Numbered from the stretch's first letter, positions 43,972 to 57,402 are shown. The stretch is DNA of 64,000 bases from an uncultured Phycisphaerales bacterium (GCA_937995595.1 CALKJW010000034.1:31496-95495), one strand, 5' to 3'. The notes: a model not told the origin generated them from the letters alone. Made by a program: numbers and translations.

Positions 43972-46767
43972 TCACAGCGTCCGCTTCACTTCGATCTTCT
44001 TGTAGCACTCCAGCACGTCGCCTTCCTTGATGTCGTCGTAGCCGACGATCTTCATGCCGCACTCCAGGCCGGCGCGGACCTCCTTGGCGTCGTCCTTGAC
44101 GCGCTTGAGCTGCTCCAGCCGGCGGTCGTTCTCGATGACGATGCCGTTCCGCGTGACGCGGATGAGCGCGTCGCGCTCGACCACGCCGTCGGTGACGAAG
44201 CACCCGGCCACCGTGCCGACCTTGGAGATCCTGAACACCGCGCGGACCTCGGCGTGCCCGAGGATCTCGGTCTTGATCTCGGGCGCGAGCATGCCCGACG
44301 CGGCCCTGCGGATGTCGTCGGTCAGTTCGTAGATGACGTCGTAGTTGCGGATCTCGACGCCCTTGGCCTCGGCCAGTTGGCGCGCCTTGCCGACGGTGAT
44401 GACGTTGAAGCCGACGATGATCGCGCGCGAGGCGTCGGCCAGCAGCACGTCGCTCTCGCTGATGCCGCCCACCGCCGCGTGCAGCACGCGGACCTTCACC
44501 TCGCTGGTCCCGACGCGCTCGACCTCGTGCTTGAGCACGTCCACCGAGCCCTGCACGTCGGCCTTGATGACCACGCGGATCTCCTTGACCGCGGCGTCCT
44601 TCATCTGCGTCAGCAGGCTGTCGAGCGTGACCTTGGGCTGGGCCAGGTGCGCCTCGCGCTCGCGCTCGCGGCGCTGCTCGGCCGCTTCCTGCGCCTGCTT
44701 GAGCGACTCGACAATGTAGAACTTGTCGCCGGCGTTCGGGATCGTGTCGATGCCGCTGATGCGCACCGGTGTGGCAGGTCCCGCCTCCTTGAGACGGTGG
44801 CCGCGGTCGTCGGTGATGTCGCGCACGCGGCCGAACGCGCGCCCGGCCACGACGAAGTCTCCGACGCGCAACTGCCCGTCCTGCACGATGACGTTGGCCG
44901 TCGCGCCCCGGCCCTCCTCGATCCTGGCCTCGACGACCGTGCCGCGCGCCGGGCCGCCGTAGTCGGCCTTCAGGTCCAGCACCTGGCCGGTAAAGTCCAG
45001 CAGCTCGAGCAGTTCCTCGATGCCGATGCCCTTGGTCGCGCTGGTGCGGACCACGTCGGTGTCGCCGCCCCACTCGCGCGGGTTCAGCCCGGCCTCGGCC
45101 AGTTGCGACAGCGTCTGGTTGACGCGAGCCTCGGTCGCGTCGGGACGGTCGATCTTGTTGAGCGCGACGACGATGGGCACGCCCGCCGCCTTGGCGTGGC
45201 TGATCGACTCGATCGTCTGCGGCATGACGCCCTCGGGGGCCGACACAACGAGCACGACGATGTCGGTGATCGCCGCGCCGCGGGCACGCATCTGCGTGAA
45301 CGCCTCGTGGCCCGGCGTGTCGAGGAAGACGATGTGCTTGGTCTCGCCGCTGACATTCACCGGCACGCGGAACGCGCTGGTGGCCTGCGTGATGCCGCCG
45401 GCCTCGCCCGCCGCGACGTTCGAGTTGCGGATCCTGTCCAGCAGGCTCGTCTTGCCGTGGTCGACGTGCCCGAGGATGGTGACGATCGGACCGCGCGAGC
45501 GGACGTCCACCGCCGCGCGGTCGGTGAACTGCTCGGTCACGATCTGCTCGGCCGTCTTGGCCTCGGTGACTTCCAGATCGATGTTGAACTCGAGCATCAA
45601 CTCCTGCGCCTTGGCGGGGTCCATCGCCGAGTTGGCGGTGAGCATGATCCCTTCAAGGAAGAGTTTCTTGACGATGTCGGAGACCTTGACGCCCGTCGCC
45701 GCGGACAGATCCTTGACGGTGAACGGCGCGGCGATCTGGACCTTGCCGCCGGTCTCGGCCGCGCTGGCGGCCCGCTCGTGCGGGTGGGCGTGCTCGAGGC
45801 GGCGCGCCTGCTGACGCCGGGCCTTGAGGAACCCGCCCGCGCGCGACAGCCGGGCCTCGCGCTCGATCAGGTCCTGCTCGCGCCACATGCCACCGGAGAG
45901 CGCCTCGTCCCCCGCGCGGCCGCGCCGGCGGGCCGGAACGCCGCGCGACGCGTCCGCCGGTCCGGCCGGGCCGGGCTTACGCTTGCTGCTGGTGTTCCGG
46001 CGCGGGCTGCGACCGCCCTCCTCGTCCGTCCCCGGCCCACGACCCGGGCCGCCCTCGAACCCGCCCGCGTCGCGGCGCGGGCGCGGCTTGTCGATCTGCT
46101 CGGCGGCCTCGACACGGATGACCTTGGGCCCCGTGAGTTTGACCTGCTGCTTCTCGACGAGTTTCGGGCCGGCCGGCGTGACGATCTTGGGCCGGATCGG
46201 CACGTTCTTCGGCGCAGGCGTGACCTTCGATTCGGATCGCTCGGGCGGCTTGGGAGCCGCGGGGCTGACGGTCGGCGCGGCGGGCGGCGGCGCGGCGACG
46301 GGCGGCGCAACCGGCGTCGGCGCTGGGACGGCCTTGGCGACCGGGGCGGGCGGAGCGACTTCCGGCGCGGCCGGCTCGCGCGGCCCCTCGGGCGCCGCCG
46401 GCGTCTCGGCGGGCGCAGCCCGACGCGCGCGCGGCGCGGGCGGCGCGGCCTCGACCGTGGCCACCCCGCCGGAGCCCGAGTCGGACTCCTCGCCGGCCTT
46501 GGCCGACGACTTGGCGCGCGAGCGCGTCGCCCGCTTGGGAACAGCGCGCAGCGCCTCGACGTCGACGTGCGACGTGGACTCAACCGCCGTCACCGCCGCG
46601 CCGGCGGTGAACCACTCGCGGATACTGGCCTCGAGCCCCGCGGACACGGTGCTCATGTGGCCCTTGATCTTGTCCTTGGGGATGCCCTCGGCCCAGCACT
46701 TATCCACGACCGCCTTGGGCGGCACGCCGAGTTCCTTCGCGATCTCTGATATCCGCTTGTTCGCCAA
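43972..46767 (-). CDS. infB: Translation initiation factor IF-2
   Basis: 931 residues. IF2-N modules at the start ([19 protein letters not shown]) and at about 345-395 ([20 protein letters not shown]). Between them is a Pro/Ala-rich low-complexity region (about 100-200) and an Arg/Gly-rich one (about 230-295). The GTPase G1 motif [12 protein letters not shown] is at about 433-444, with DTPGHEAF (G3) and NKID (G4) following. Domains III and IV close the protein. The initiation codon reads as TTG with GGAG upstream. It lies 71 bp after nusA, with DUF503 and rbfA downstream. Confidence 0.97.
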   Translation of the reverse strand: MANKRISEIAKELGVPPKAVVDKCWAEGIPKDKIKGHMSTVSAGLEASIREWFTAGAAVTAVESTSHVDVEALRAVPKRATRSRAKSSAKAGEESDSGSGGVATVEAAPPAPRARRAAPAETPAAPEGPREPAAPEVAPPAPVAKAVPAPTPVAPPVAAPPPAAPTVSPAAPKPPERSESKVTPAPKNVPIRPKIVTPAGPKLVEKQQVKLTGPKVIRVEAAEQIDKPRPRRDAGGFEGGPGRGPGTDEEGGRSPRRNTSSKRKPGPAGPADASRGVPARRRGRAGDEALSGGMWREQDLIEREARLSRAGGFLKARRQQARRLEHAHPHERAASAAETGGKVQIAAPFTVKDLSAATGVKVSDIVKKLFLEGIMLTANSAMDPAKAQELMLEFNIDLEVTEAKTAEQIVTEQFTDRAAVDVRSRGPIVTILGHVDHGKTSLLDRIRNSNVAAGEAGGITQATSAFRVPVNVSGETKHIVFLDTPGHEAFTQMRARGAAITDIVVLVVSAPEGVMPQTIESISHAKAAGVPIVVALNKIDRPDATEARVNQTLSQLAEAGLNPREWGGDTDVVRTSATKGIGIEELLELLDFTGQVLDLKADYGGPARGTVVEARIEEGRGATANVIVQDGQLRVGDFVVAGRAFGRVRDITDDRGHRLKEAGPATPVRISGIDTIPNAGDKFYIVESLKQAQEAAEQRREREREAHLAQPKVTLDSLLTQMKDAAVKEIRVVIKADVQGSVDVLKHEVERVGTSEVKVRVLHAAVGGISESDVLLADASRAIIVGFNVITVGKARQLAEAKGVEIRNYDVIYELTDDIRRAASGMLAPEIKTEILGHAEVRAVFRISKVGTVAGCFVTDGVVERDALIRVTRNGIVIENDRRLEQLKRVKDDAKEVRAGLECGMKIVGYDDIKEGDVLECYKKIEVKRTL

Positions 46768-46838
46768 CTGTGTCTCCAGCCCTGACCACCCGCCCCGCCC
46801 CGAACCGGCCGCGGCACGCGCCGCGGCGTTTCACACGC

Positions 46839-48170
<1,332 letters not shown>

Positions 48171-48240
48171 GGTCGGTCCTGTGATGTCCCGGGTTGTCGG
48201 AATGTTGGGTTGTCTCAGACGCGTGAACCGAGTGAACCGC

Positions 48241-48277
48241 AAAAACACGAAAGCCACGAACGCCGCACGCTCGTGGC
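48241..48277 (-). terminator. Intrinsic terminator (candidate attenuator) in the nusA leader
   Basis: On the minus strand GCCACGAGC (48277-48269), loop GTGCGGC, GTTCGTGGC (48261-48253), then TTTCGTGTTTTT (48252-48241). The stem has nine pairs with one G-U. It is the best U-tailed terminator in the window and lies 70 nt before the nusA ATG and downstream of the promoter, so transcripts toward nusA must pass it. It could instead terminate read-through from fliM. Confidence 0.6.
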
Positions 48278-48539
48278 CCCTCTCAAGGCCGCGGCGGGCC
48301 GCCGCGAAGGCGACCGACCGCCGGGAACTCGTACGCCGGGCGGCTCAGGCCATGACCACCTCCGGGTCAGGCCCGACCGCCGGACGGCCGAGGGCCGCGC
48401 GTGGGGCGGGGGAGGCGGCCGGGGCAAAGGCCCGGGCCGCGGGCATCACGAACGCCTCACCAAGCATGGCTCTGAACCATCATCATCGCGGTGCTTCCCT
48501 TGGGACGAACTGCGTGCGCAGTCAACAAGATGTCCGGGG

Positions 48540-48568
48540 ATAGTACGGACAGCGCGGGGCAGGGTCAA
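48540..48568 (-). promoter_or_regulatory. Promoter of the nusA operon
   Basis: Minus strand TTGACC (48568-48563), exactly 17 bases, then TACTAT (48545-48540). The expected start is near 48533, giving a leader of about 360 nt before nusA. Confidence 0.55.
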
Positions 48569-48607
48569 TCCGACCCCGGATTCAGGAAGACCCGGCCCCC
48601 GGCGGGG

Positions 48608-49624
48608 TCATACCCGGTCGTCGGGCCCGATCGGCCGGACGATCTTCAGGGCCCGCTGGCCCTTGAACTGCCCGATGTTGGCCAGAAACCGCTTCTGGTT
48701 CTCCACGCACAGCACCACGTGGCCGTTGGCCGGCCGCTCGGTCACCACCAGGTCGCCCACCGCGAGGCCCATCAGGTCGCGCATCGTGATGGTCGTCTCG
48801 GCGAGCAGGCCGGTGACCGTCACCGCGGCGTGGTTCAGCGTCCCGGCGATGCGCCTGTGCATGTCCGGGCTTCGGACCAGCCGCGAGGTGTTGAACCACG
48901 ACTGGCTCGCCAGCACCTCCATGATCGGCTCGATCACGTTGTACGGGATGCACAGATTCATCGTGCCGGCGCGGTTGGCCATCTTGAGTTCGAACCCGAT
49001 GACGACCACGACCTCGTTGGGCGGGACGATCTGCACCAGTTGCGGGTTGCTCTCGGTCGCGACGATCTGGAAGTCCAGTTGCTTGATGCCCGCCCACGCC
49101 TCGGCCAGCGCGGCCAGACCGCGCGACGTCACCTTGCTGATCAGGCGCGTCTCGATCATCGTCATCGGGCGTTGCGGGATGAACAACTCCGCGTTGGTCC
49201 CGCCGAGCAGGCGGTCGATGATCGGGTAGATGATCAGCGGCGAGATCTCCAGGCAGATCTGCCCCTCCAGCGGCTTGGCCTCGATGAGGTTGAAACTCGT
49301 CGGGTTGGGCAGGCTGGAGATGAACTCGGCGTAGGTCATCTGCTCGCAGTTGGCGACCTTGACCTCGACGATCGTGCGCAGGAAGCCCGAGAGCGCGGCG
49401 CCGAAGTTTCGCGCGAAACTCTCGTGCAGCGTCTGCAGGGCGCGCATCTGGTCCTTGCTGACGCGCTCGGGACGCTTGAAGTCGTACGGCCGGACCTCGA
49501 CGTGCTCCAGGTCGCGCCGGTGGCGCGAGAAGATCTGGACCGCGCTCTCCTCCTCCTGCACGTCGCCCGCGTCCACCGCCGCGAGCAGCGCATCGATCTC
49601 GGATTGGTCCAGAACGTCGGCCAT
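48608..49624 (-). CDS. fliM: Flagellar motor switch protein FliM (orphan)
   Basis: 338 residues. The N-terminus MADVLDQSEIDALLAAVDAG is the CheY-binding motif (canonical LSQ.EIDALL). The middle CheC-like domain (FARNFGAALSGFLRTIVEVK, QICLEISPLIIYPIIDRLLGG) and the C-terminal SpoA domain (ETTITMRDLMGLAVGDLVV) follow. It forms the switch ring of the flagellar motor. No other flagellar or chemotaxis gene is in the window. The ATG at 49624 is supported by the conserved N-terminus. Confidence 0.94.
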   Translation of the reverse strand: MADVLDQSEIDALLAAVDAGDVQEEESAVQIFSRHRRDLEHVEVRPYDFKRPERVSKDQMRALQTLHESFARNFGAALSGFLRTIVEVKVANCEQMTYAEFISSLPNPTSFNLIEAKPLEGQICLEISPLIIYPIIDRLLGGTNAELFIPQRPMTMIETRLISKVTSRGLAALAEAWAGIKQLDFQIVATESNPQLVQIVPPNEVVVVIGFELKMANRAGTMNLCIPYNVIEPIMEVLASQSWFNTSRLVRSPDMHRRIAGTLNHAAVTVTGLLAETTITMRDLMGLAVGDLVVTERPANGHVVLCVENQKRFLANIGQFKGQRALKIVRPIGPDDRV

Positions 49625-49798
49625 GCGGGGCTCGTCGGGGCGCAGGGACAACCAGCCGCGGCGCGGCCGGCCGGAGGGAGTATCGGACGGCGGGTGTTCG
49701 GCCCTTGAGGCCCCCCTACTCTCTCTGCACGTCCGTGCCCCGGGAGCCGGACCGCTCGGGGGCAACCGCCCGTCGGCGCCGGAGGTTCAACTACCACC

Positions 49799-51829
49799 AT
49801 GCGAAACGCCTTCTTCCTGCATCTGGCGCTGCTGCTGGCCTGCTGCGTCGCGCTCGCGAACCCCACGTCCGCGTTCGCCCAGCTTGGCGAGCCGGCGGTC
49901 AAGACCCGCGTCGTCGCCGAGCGCACGCAGGCGCAGCAGGGCGGCAGGCTCATCGTCGCCGTCGAACTGAACCACAACGACGGGTTCCACACCTGGCCGT
50001 CGGCCCAGACGCCGCTTCCGAAGGAAGTTGACTCGATCGCGATCCGCACCGAGGTCGGGCTGCTCGGCCCCGCGTGGGCGGCGCTCGACGGCGTGCAGTA
50101 CCCGCCCCCTCACCCGGACAAGGTCGCCAACCCGATGGGCGGGCCGCCGATCACGGTGCCGCTGTTCTCGGGCCGGACCGTCATCTTCGCGCGCCTGCAC
50201 GTCGCGCCCGATGCGCCGCTGGGCGAGCAGGCCATCCGCCTGTCGGTGAACTTCCAGGCGTGCGACGAGACGTCCTGCCAGTTCCCCGAGGAGCAGGAGC
50301 ACGAGGTCCGCGTGACCATTGTCGCGGCGGGCGGCCCGCTGTCGGGCCAGAGCGCCGACGCCGCGATGTTCGCGTCGTTCGATCCCGCCGCGTGGGGCGA
50401 GGTACCGAAGTTCGAGACGGGCGCCGCGCCTACGCCCGCGCCTACGCCCGCACCGCTTGGCCCGGCGCCGGCCGCGGCGAGCAGTTCGCTCTTCGGCGTC
50501 AACCTGGGCTCGAGTTTCGTGCTGGTCGCGCTGGCCGCGGCGGTCGGCGGGTTCGTGCTCAACCTCACGCCGTGCGTGCTCCCGGTGATTCCCATCAAGG
50601 TGCTCACGCTGACGCAGCACGCGACGAGCCGCCGCCACGCGGTGGTGCTCGGGCTTTGGATGGCCGCTGGGGTCGTGGCCTTCTGGGCGGTGATCGGCAT
50701 CCCCATGGCGCTGGTCAGCCGGCAGCTCGACCCGTCGCAGTTCATCTTCGGCATCTGGTGGGTCTGCATGCTCATCGGCCTGATCATCGCGCTGATGGGC
50801 CTGGGCATCATGGGCCTGTTCACCTTCAACCTGCCGCAGGCCGTGTACATGATCGACGCCAAGGCCGACAGCCCGTTCGGCTCGTTCCTGTTCGGCGTGC
50901 TCACGGCGATCCTCGGTCTGCCGTGCTTCGGCTTTGTCGCCGGGGGCCTGCTGGCCGCCGCGGCGACGATGCCCGCGTACCTCGTGCTCACGGTCTTTGT
51001 CGGCATCGGCGTCGGCATGGCCGCGCCGTACCTGGTGCTCTCGGCGTACCCGCAACTGCTCAAGTTCATCCCGCGCACGGGGCCGGCGAGCGAACTGGTC
51101 AAGCAGGTCATGGGCATCCTGCTGCTCGCCGCCGCGGCGTTCTTCATCGCCGCGAGCATCCAGACGCTGGTGTCGGACTACCCGTACCTGGCCGGGTCGA
51201 TGCAGTGGTGGGCGACGGCGTTCTTCATCGCGCTGGCGGGCCTGTGGATGTGCATCCGCACGTTCCAGATCACGTCGCGGCCGGTGCCGCGCGTGGTGTT
51301 CCCCGTGCTGGCGGTCGCGATGACGCTGGGCATCGGGGTGTTCGCCAACGACCGCTTCGCGCAGGACCGGCGGAGTTACTTCGCGCGGGCCGCGGCGCTG
51401 CGCGACGTCGCCAGCGCGGGCGACGTGCCCGCGGGCGTCTGGCTCGACTACACGCCCGAACTGCTCGCGTCGGTCCGGCAGGCGGGGCGGCCGGTCTTCC
51501 TGGACTTCACCGCGTCGTGGTGCATCAACTGCAAGTTCCTCCGCGCGACGGTGCTGGACCCCGAGCCGCTGGCGTCGGCGTTCAGAGAGCGCGGCGTGGT
51601 GCTGCTGGAGGTCGACTGCTCCTCCAAGTTCGGCGCGGGCTCGCAACTGCTCCGCGCGATCGGCCGGACCGGGGTGCCCACCTGGGCGATCTACGGGCCG
51701 GGCGCCGAACGGCCGGTCATCGTCCCCGTGGAGACGCCGACCGTGAACACCGTGCTGCACGCGATGGACACCGCCGGCGTGGCGCCGGCCGGCGCGCCGC
51801 GACGCGAGACCGCTTCCCGCGGCCCCTGA
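49799..51829 (+). CDS. dsbD: Thiol:disulfide interchange protein DsbD
   Basis: 676 residues. Transfers electrons from cytoplasmic thioredoxin to the periplasm. A signal peptide is visible (HLALLLACCVALANPTSAFA). The N-terminal domain holds a Cys pair (ACDETSCQFPEE). Eight hydrophobic helices from about 235 to 540 contain the paired membrane cysteines (NLTPCVLPVIPIKV and LGLPCFGFVAGG). The C-terminal thioredoxin-like domain has FTASWCINCKF. All three redox pairs are thus present. The SD GGAGG is 13 bases from the ATG, an unusually long spacing. tRNA-Gly follows. Confidence 0.94.
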   Translation: MRNAFFLHLALLLACCVALANPTSAFAQLGEPAVKTRVVAERTQAQQGGRLIVAVELNHNDGFHTWPSAQTPLPKEVDSIAIRTEVGLLGPAWAALDGVQYPPPHPDKVANPMGGPPITVPLFSGRTVIFARLHVAPDAPLGEQAIRLSVNFQACDETSCQFPEEQEHEVRVTIVAAGGPLSGQSADAAMFASFDPAAWGEVPKFETGAAPTPAPTPAPLGPAPAAASSSLFGVNLGSSFVLVALAAAVGGFVLNLTPCVLPVIPIKVLTLTQHATSRRHAVVLGLWMAAGVVAFWAVIGIPMALVSRQLDPSQFIFGIWWVCMLIGLIIALMGLGIMGLFTFNLPQAVYMIDAKADSPFGSFLFGVLTAILGLPCFGFVAGGLLAAAATMPAYLVLTVFVGIGVGMAAPYLVLSAYPQLLKFIPRTGPASELVKQVMGILLLAAAAFFIAASIQTLVSDYPYLAGSMQWWATAFFIALAGLWMCIRTFQITSRPVPRVVFPVLAVAMTLGIGVFANDRFAQDRRSYFARAAALRDVASAGDVPAGVWLDYTPELLASVRQAGRPVFLDFTASWCINCKFLRATVLDPEPLASAFRERGVVLLEVDCSSKFGAGSQLLRAIGRTGVPTWAIYGPGAERPVIVPVETPTVNTVLHAMDTAGVAPAGAPRRETASRGP

Positions 51830-51850
51830 GGGCGTTGGAGCGCCGCGGAC

Positions 51851-51879
51851 TTGACTCTCCGCCCCGAGCCGCCGATAGT
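51851..51879 (+). promoter_or_regulatory. Promoter of tRNA-Gly
   Basis: TTGACT (51851-51856), 17-base spacer, GATAGT (51874-51879). The start would be a few bases before the tRNA at 51892. A clear sigma-70-type promoter. Confidence 0.75.
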
Positions 51880-51891
51880 CTGTCCGCTTTC

Positions 51892-51963
51892 GCGGGCGTA
51901 GCTCAGTGGTAGAGCGCTACCTTGCCAAGGTAGAAGTCGAGGGTTCAAGTCCCTTCGCCCGCT
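51892..51963 (+). tRNA. tRNA-Gly (GCC anticodon)
   Basis: 72-nt cloverleaf starting GCGGGCGTAGCTCAG. Anticodon loop TTGCCAA between CTACC/GGTAG; T-arm GGTTCAAGTCC; the acceptor closes with CGCCCGC plus a discriminator T. No CCA is encoded. Confidence 0.96.
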
Positions 51964-51980
51964 TTGGTGCGACGTTCTGC

Positions 51981-52007
51981 ACGCCCCGCCCCTTGTCGGC
52001 GGGGCGT
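51981..52007 (+). terminator. Terminator after tRNA-Gly
   Basis: ACGCCCCGCC (51981-51990) and GGCGGGGCGT (51998-52007) form a perfect 10-bp stem with a seven-base loop, followed by TTGCGTTTGC. Confidence 0.75.
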
Positions 52008-52078
52008 TTGCGTTTGCAGGACTCGCTGCTCGGACATTGGACGTTCTCGGACGGTTGCCGCCGCGTCGCGACCGACGG

Positions 52079-52507
52079 TCATCGCAGGCCCGCCGACTCA
52101 CCCTTGGGCCGGGCCGGGGGTGGTTTGATCAGTTCCGGCTCGGGCTCGTCCGGGTTCCAGCCCCTGCCCCGCCAGGGCGTGCCGCACTCGGGGCAGACCA
52201 GCCCCGCCGGGTCGAGGCCGGCGAAGTCGTAGTGGCAGCGGGTGCAGTGGTACTCGCCGCGCGGGCGCGACGGCAGCGAGAGGATGAACGCGCCGCCCGC
52301 GCCGACGAGGAACAGGTACGGCCAGAGCAGCACGAGCAGGATGCTGGCGCGCTTGCCGCCGAAGGGGCCCGCCTCGCCGCCGAGCAACTGGTTCACCGCC
52401 ACCAGCACCAGCACCGCCGCGACCACCACGCCCACGCCCGCCCACGTGCGCCGCAGGCGCATGGCCAGGAACCAGACCAGCACGAGATAGACAACGGGCA
52501 GGATCAC
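52079..52507 (-). CDS. Small membrane protein with a C-terminal zinc ribbon
   Basis: 142 residues from a GTG start (VILPVVYLVLVWFLAM). Two or three hydrophobic helices (VGVVVAAVLVLVAVNQLL, SILLVLLWPYLFLVGAGGAF) are followed by a zinc ribbon (YHCTRCHYDFAGLDPAGLVCPECG), related in pattern to the one in the membrane protein at 20554-21603. The function is unknown. The tail is Pro/Arg-rich. The start is uncertain. Confidence 0.6.
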   Translation of the reverse strand: MILPVVYLVLVWFLAMRLRRTWAGVGVVVAAVLVLVAVNQLLGGEAGPFGGKRASILLVLLWPYLFLVGAGGAFILSLPSRPRGEYHCTRCHYDFAGLDPAGLVCPECGTPWRGRGWNPDEPEPELIKPPPARPKGESAGLR

Positions 52508-52610
52508 GCAGCGATTCCGACACAACCGCGGCGGCACGTGGCGGCCGCCGGAACACGGCATGGTAGTTCGACGCCCGGCACGGCTCGGAGTCGCGCCGGC
52601 GCGCCCGCGC

Positions 52611-53711
<1,101 letters not shown>

Positions 53712-53893
53712 CGTGCCGTCCTGACACCCGTCGGTGCGCACCGACTCCCCGGGGGTTGCATCGGCCGGTCGGAACGCGCTCTCCAAGAGCATGCCCCGCC
53801 GTTCGGGCCTGTCCACCGGACCCACTATCGGCTTTGGCGTGCCCCCCAAAGTCCGACGAAACGCCGACGCGCCGTCAATCGCGCCGACTCTCG

Positions 53894-54844
53894 TTATACG
53901 GACTCGGCCCCGGCCGTGTGCGGGGATTCCGGACGCGCGACCCGCGCCAGACGCCGCCAGACCCACAACCCCGCCGCCAGCCCAAGCGGGCCGGCCACCG
54001 CCAACTCCGCGGCGCGGTTCAACAGGTCGGCCGCGACACCCGGGGCCGCGGCGTCGATGCCCCCCGCGCCCCCCGCCCCGCCCGCGACGACCGCCGCGGA
54101 AGTCAGGCCGACGACCCACTCGCGCAGCCCCAGCGGCACGGGCGAGAGCATCGCGACCTGTCCGGCGACCGCCACCGCCGCGGCGTCGTGCCAGCCCAGC
54201 GGCCGACCGACCAGCGCGAACAGGAGCCAGTACCGCAGCGCCCAGACGGCGCAATCGGTGACGCGGAGCGCGACGACGAGGGCGTAGGCCCGCGTCGGTC
54301 CGCGCACCACCGCGGCCGCGCCCAGCGCTCCGCACACCACCGCCGCCGCGCCCGCCGCGAGCCACCACTCGTTCGCGCCGCGCGTGGCCAGCACCAGCAG
54401 CAGGACGCCGCCGAGGCCCGCCGCGCCGCACACGATCTGCTCGCCGATCACGCGGACCGACGCGAACACCGGGATGGCGTTGACGGCCTTGTGGTACGCG
54501 ACGCGCCCCACGAGGCCGGGGCGCATGGGCAGGTGGTTGAGCAGCCAACTGCTGAGGATCAGCGCGAGCATCTCGCCCGCGCCGACGCGCCCGAACCGCC
54601 GCGTGAGCACGAGGAACGACGACGCGGTGACGGCGATGTTCACCACCGGCAGCAGCAGGACCATCGCGACCGCCCACGCGGGCGCGGACCGCACGCTGCG
54701 CAGCGCGGGGCCGATCACGTCGGCGCGGACGGCCACGGCCCAGACCGCGGCGATCAGCAGCAGCAAGCCGACGCCGTACAGCGCGGCCCGGCGCAGCGTG
54801 CCGCGTGGGGCGGCAGGTGGTCCGCCGCCGCCCGCGCGAGTCAC
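53894..54844 (-). CDS. LPG_synthase_TM/flippase-like multi-pass membrane protein
   Basis: 316 residues with about eight hydrophobic helices, from [19 protein letters not shown] to [20 protein letters not shown]. Motifs of the lysylphosphatidylglycerol synthase membrane region are present ([22 protein letters not shown], and [10 protein letters not shown]). This family includes lipid flippases and glycosyl-lipid transporters. There is no C-terminal aminoacyl transferase. The GTG start overlaps the stop of the upstream gene (GTGA). It is the last gene of the rho cluster. Confidence 0.75.
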   Translation of the reverse strand: MTRAGGGGPPAAPRGTLRRAALYGVGLLLLIAAVWAVAVRADVIGPALRSVRSAPAWAVAMVLLLPVVNIAVTASSFLVLTRRFGRVGAGEMLALILSSWLLNHLPMRPGLVGRVAYHKAVNAIPVFASVRVIGEQIVCGAAGLGGVLLLVLATRGANEWWLAAGAAAVVCGALGAAAVVRGPTRAYALVVALRVTDCAVWALRYWLLFALVGRPLGWHDAAAVAVAGQVAMLSPVPLGLREWVVGLTSAAVVAGGAGGAGGIDAAAPGVAADLLNRAAELAVAGPLGLAAGLWVWRRLARVARPESPHTAGAESV

Positions 54845-57402
54845 CGCCCGCCCGGCGTTTCGCCCGGCCCGGGGGCCTCCTCGGCCAGTTCGCGGAGGTT
54901 GATGGTCGCCAGCGTGCGTGCGCCCTCACGCAGGCGTTCGCGCACGATTCGCGCCAGTTCGGCGACCTCGGGCCGGCCTGGCCACGCGTCATCGGCCAGC
55001 ACCGGCGCGTCGGCGCGCGCGACGCGCACCGCCAGCATGAAGCGGACGACGTGCTCGTCGGAGTCGGCCAGCGCGGCCGCGTCGAGCCCCGCGAAGGCCG
55101 GCACCTGCGAGCCCGACGGCGTGTTCGAGAGGATGATGAGTTTCTCGGCGCGCGACGAGGCGCGGAACCGGTTGACGCACGACCGCGCGAGCAGGTCGAT
55201 GTCCGCCGCCGAGACGTTCGCGGCCAGATCCCTGGTTGACAGTTTCTCGCGCAGCGCGAGCAGCGCCTCGGCCAGTTCGCGCGGGGTGCCGCTCTCGATC
55301 CACCCGACGAACGACGGGATGTCCGCCGTCGTCCTGAACGAAACGGGCCGCACCACGGGCCCGGCCTCGGTCGTCAGGCACAGCGGCCCGGGGTCGAAGA
55401 AGCCGCGCTGGTTCATGCGGAAACCCTGCACGATGCGCCAGCGCATCCGCACCGGCGCGGAGGCGACCCGCTGCAGCAGGCCGCCGAGCAGGCCCGAATC
55501 GGCCCACACCACCGCCTCCATGCGCTCGCCCGGCAGCAGGCGCAGCCGGCGGTTGAGGTACAGGATCTCGTGCAGGTTCGGCACGCGCACCCGCTGCACG
55601 CCCAGGTCCACCATCGGGGCCAGCAGGAAACGCGAGTTGATCGGCTTCTCCGGCCCGACCGCCAGCGCGAACGGCGAGGTGTTCTGGATCGTGAACCGGA
55701 GCGCGACCTTGTCGGTCAGGTTCATCTCGTCCTTCACCGGCTCGACGCGCAGGTCCATGAACCGGCGCGGGTCGGCGATCATCGCCTCCAGCGTCGTCGG
55801 AACCTCGTCGGCCAGACGCTGGAGCCGGCGGGCAAGTTCCGTCGGGGGCGGGGGCGCGCCGGTGATGTCGGTGTGCCGGGTCCGGCAGTACGCGCCGGCC
55901 AGCGACCCGGCGAGTTGGTTCGAGAGCGTGGCGTAGACCTTGGCCGCGGCGTCGGGCTGGCCGCGCAACTCGGCGAGGATCCCCAGCCCCATCATCGCCA
56001 GCGGGTCCTCGCGCGCCAGTTCGCCCAGCGCCGACGCGGCGCGCTCGTGCTCGCCCCTGCGCATCGCGGCGAACGCGTCGAGCCGCCGGATCACCAGCGG
56101 GTCGGATTGCGGGTCGGCGCGCAGTTCGTCGATCCATTCGGCGACGCGCTCGACGCCGCGCCCGGCCCAGAGCGCCAGCCACGCCCGCTCGGTGCGCATC
56201 GAGCGTGCCAGTTCCGCCGCCTGCTCGTCGGTCATGCCCTCGGGCCGCTTGGCCGGGTCGCCGACGGATTCGAGCGAGCGGCGGAAGGTCTCCAGGGCCT
56301 CGGTCACCGCGTAGCCGATCAGTTCCAGGTCTCCGGTGGCCGCGCTGGCGATCACCCGCGCGCGCTCCATCGGGATCGGCAGGCGCGCGTCGGACGGGTC
56401 GGCGATGCGGTCGATGATCTGCCCCGCGGCCTCGGCCTTGGCCTTGCGCGAGCGGAGCCGCTCGCGCGAGTCCTCGAGTTCGTTGTTCATGCGCGAGACG
56501 ATGGCGAACGCCCCCGCGACGTTCCAACTCGATACCAGCGCCTCGGCGTGCTCGGAGGGGAGCAGTTCCTGCCCGCGCGCCGCGCGCAGCGCACCCAGCG
56601 TCTGGTAGAAACGCGACGCGGCGCCGATCGCCCCCGCGTTGCCCAGTTCCTGCGCGATCGCGGCGTGCACGTCCGGGTCGAACGGGTCGGCCTTGAGCAC
56701 GTTGAGCAGCAGTTCGAGCCGCCCGACCGCCTCGGGCACGCGCTCGGCGAAGTAGGCCAGCGCGAGCGTCGCGGCGTCCTTGTTGGTCGAGTCCAGCGCG
56801 CTGGACCGGGCCAGCAGGCGCACGAACGCCTGCTCGTCGCCGCGCTCGCGCGAGAGCAGCGCGGCGTCGAGCGCCAGCCGCGAGCGGATCGACGGGTCGA
56901 GCCGGTCGCCCTCGGGGCCGAGCATCCGCGCGTACGCGGCCAGCCGCTCCTCGACGTGCTGCAGTTTGCTGATGCGCGCCGAGACGACCGACAGCAGCGT
57001 CACGGTGTCGGACGGGTCGAGGTTCGCCAGCCGGCGCTGCAACTGCTCGACCCTGTCGGCGTCGCCCGCGGCGGTCCACGCCTGGATCAGCAGCCGCAGG
57101 ATGTCCTGATCGTCCGGGTCGGTGTCGGAGGCGACGGCGAGCAGGTCGGCGGCGATGCGGTAGTCGCGCTCGATCGGCGAGCGCCGCGTGTTCGCGTCGG
57201 ACTGGAGCTTCAGGTCCGCCATCGCCAGGCGGGCGACGGTCCGCGCGGCGATGCCGCGGGCGGCCCGCTCCTCGGCGCCCGCGGGCGGCGCGGCGGTCTC
57301 GGCGGCACGCACGGGCGGCTCCTGTGCCGCGGCGCCGGCCGCGAGAACCCAGGCGCAGGTCCAGAGAGCCAAGGCCCGCCATACGTGAAGGTGAGATCGC
57401 AT
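54841..57402 (-). CDS. Large secreted TPR/helical-repeat protein
   Basis: 853 residues. Signal peptide [17 protein letters not shown], then a long helical-repeat region with TPR-like pairs ([58 protein letters not shown]) over about residues 60-560. A beta-rich C-terminal part ([37 protein letters not shown]) ends in helices. It probably stays in the periplasm. The gene lies 2 bp after the small membrane protein and is coupled to the flippase-like gene. The role is unknown. Confidence 0.72.
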   Translation of the reverse strand: MRSHLHVWRALALWTCAWVLAAGAAAQEPPVRAAETAAPPAGAEERAARGIAARTVARLAMADLKLQSDANTRRSPIERDYRIAADLLAVASDTDPDDQDILRLLIQAWTAAGDADRVEQLQRRLANLDPSDTVTLLSVVSARISKLQHVEERLAAYARMLGPEGDRLDPSIRSRLALDAALLSRERGDEQAFVRLLARSSALDSTNKDAATLALAYFAERVPEAVGRLELLLNVLKADPFDPDVHAAIAQELGNAGAIGAASRFYQTLGALRAARGQELLPSEHAEALVSSWNVAGAFAIVSRMNNELEDSRERLRSRKAKAEAAGQIIDRIADPSDARLPIPMERARVIASAATGDLELIGYAVTEALETFRRSLESVGDPAKRPEGMTDEQAAELARSMRTERAWLALWAGRGVERVAEWIDELRADPQSDPLVIRRLDAFAAMRRGEHERAASALGELAREDPLAMMGLGILAELRGQPDAAAKVYATLSNQLAGSLAGAYCRTRHTDITGAPPPPTELARRLQRLADEVPTTLEAMIADPRRFMDLRVEPVKDEMNLTDKVALRFTIQNTSPFALAVGPEKPINSRFLLAPMVDLGVQRVRVPNLHEILYLNRRLRLLPGERMEAVVWADSGLLGGLLQRVASAPVRMRWRIVQGFRMNQRGFFDPGPLCLTTEAGPVVRPVSFRTTADIPSFVGWIESGTPRELAEALLALREKLSTRDLAANVSAADIDLLARSCVNRFRASSRAEKLIILSNTPSGSQVPAFAGLDAAALADSDEHVVRFMLAVRVARADAPVLADDAWPGRPEVAELARIVRERLREGARTLATINLRELAEEAPGPGETPGGR

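Larger units (their letters stand above)
48171..48607. other. nusA leader/intergenic region without an annotated gene
   Basis: The 437 bp between fliM and nusA contain, on the minus strand, a promoter near 48540-48568, a short Met-rich frame (MMMVQSHAW, near 48465-48490), a 33-codon open frame at 48345-48446, and an intrinsic terminator at 48241-48277. I see no conserved protein. The rest is likely untranslated leader. Confidence 0.5.

Noticed and set aside
48345..48446. 33-codon small ORF in the nusA leader (minus strand), and a short MMMVQSHAW frame before it
   Set aside because: Only weak SD-like sequence, no conservation data; could be chance in a leader. Mentioned within the leader entry but not called as genes.
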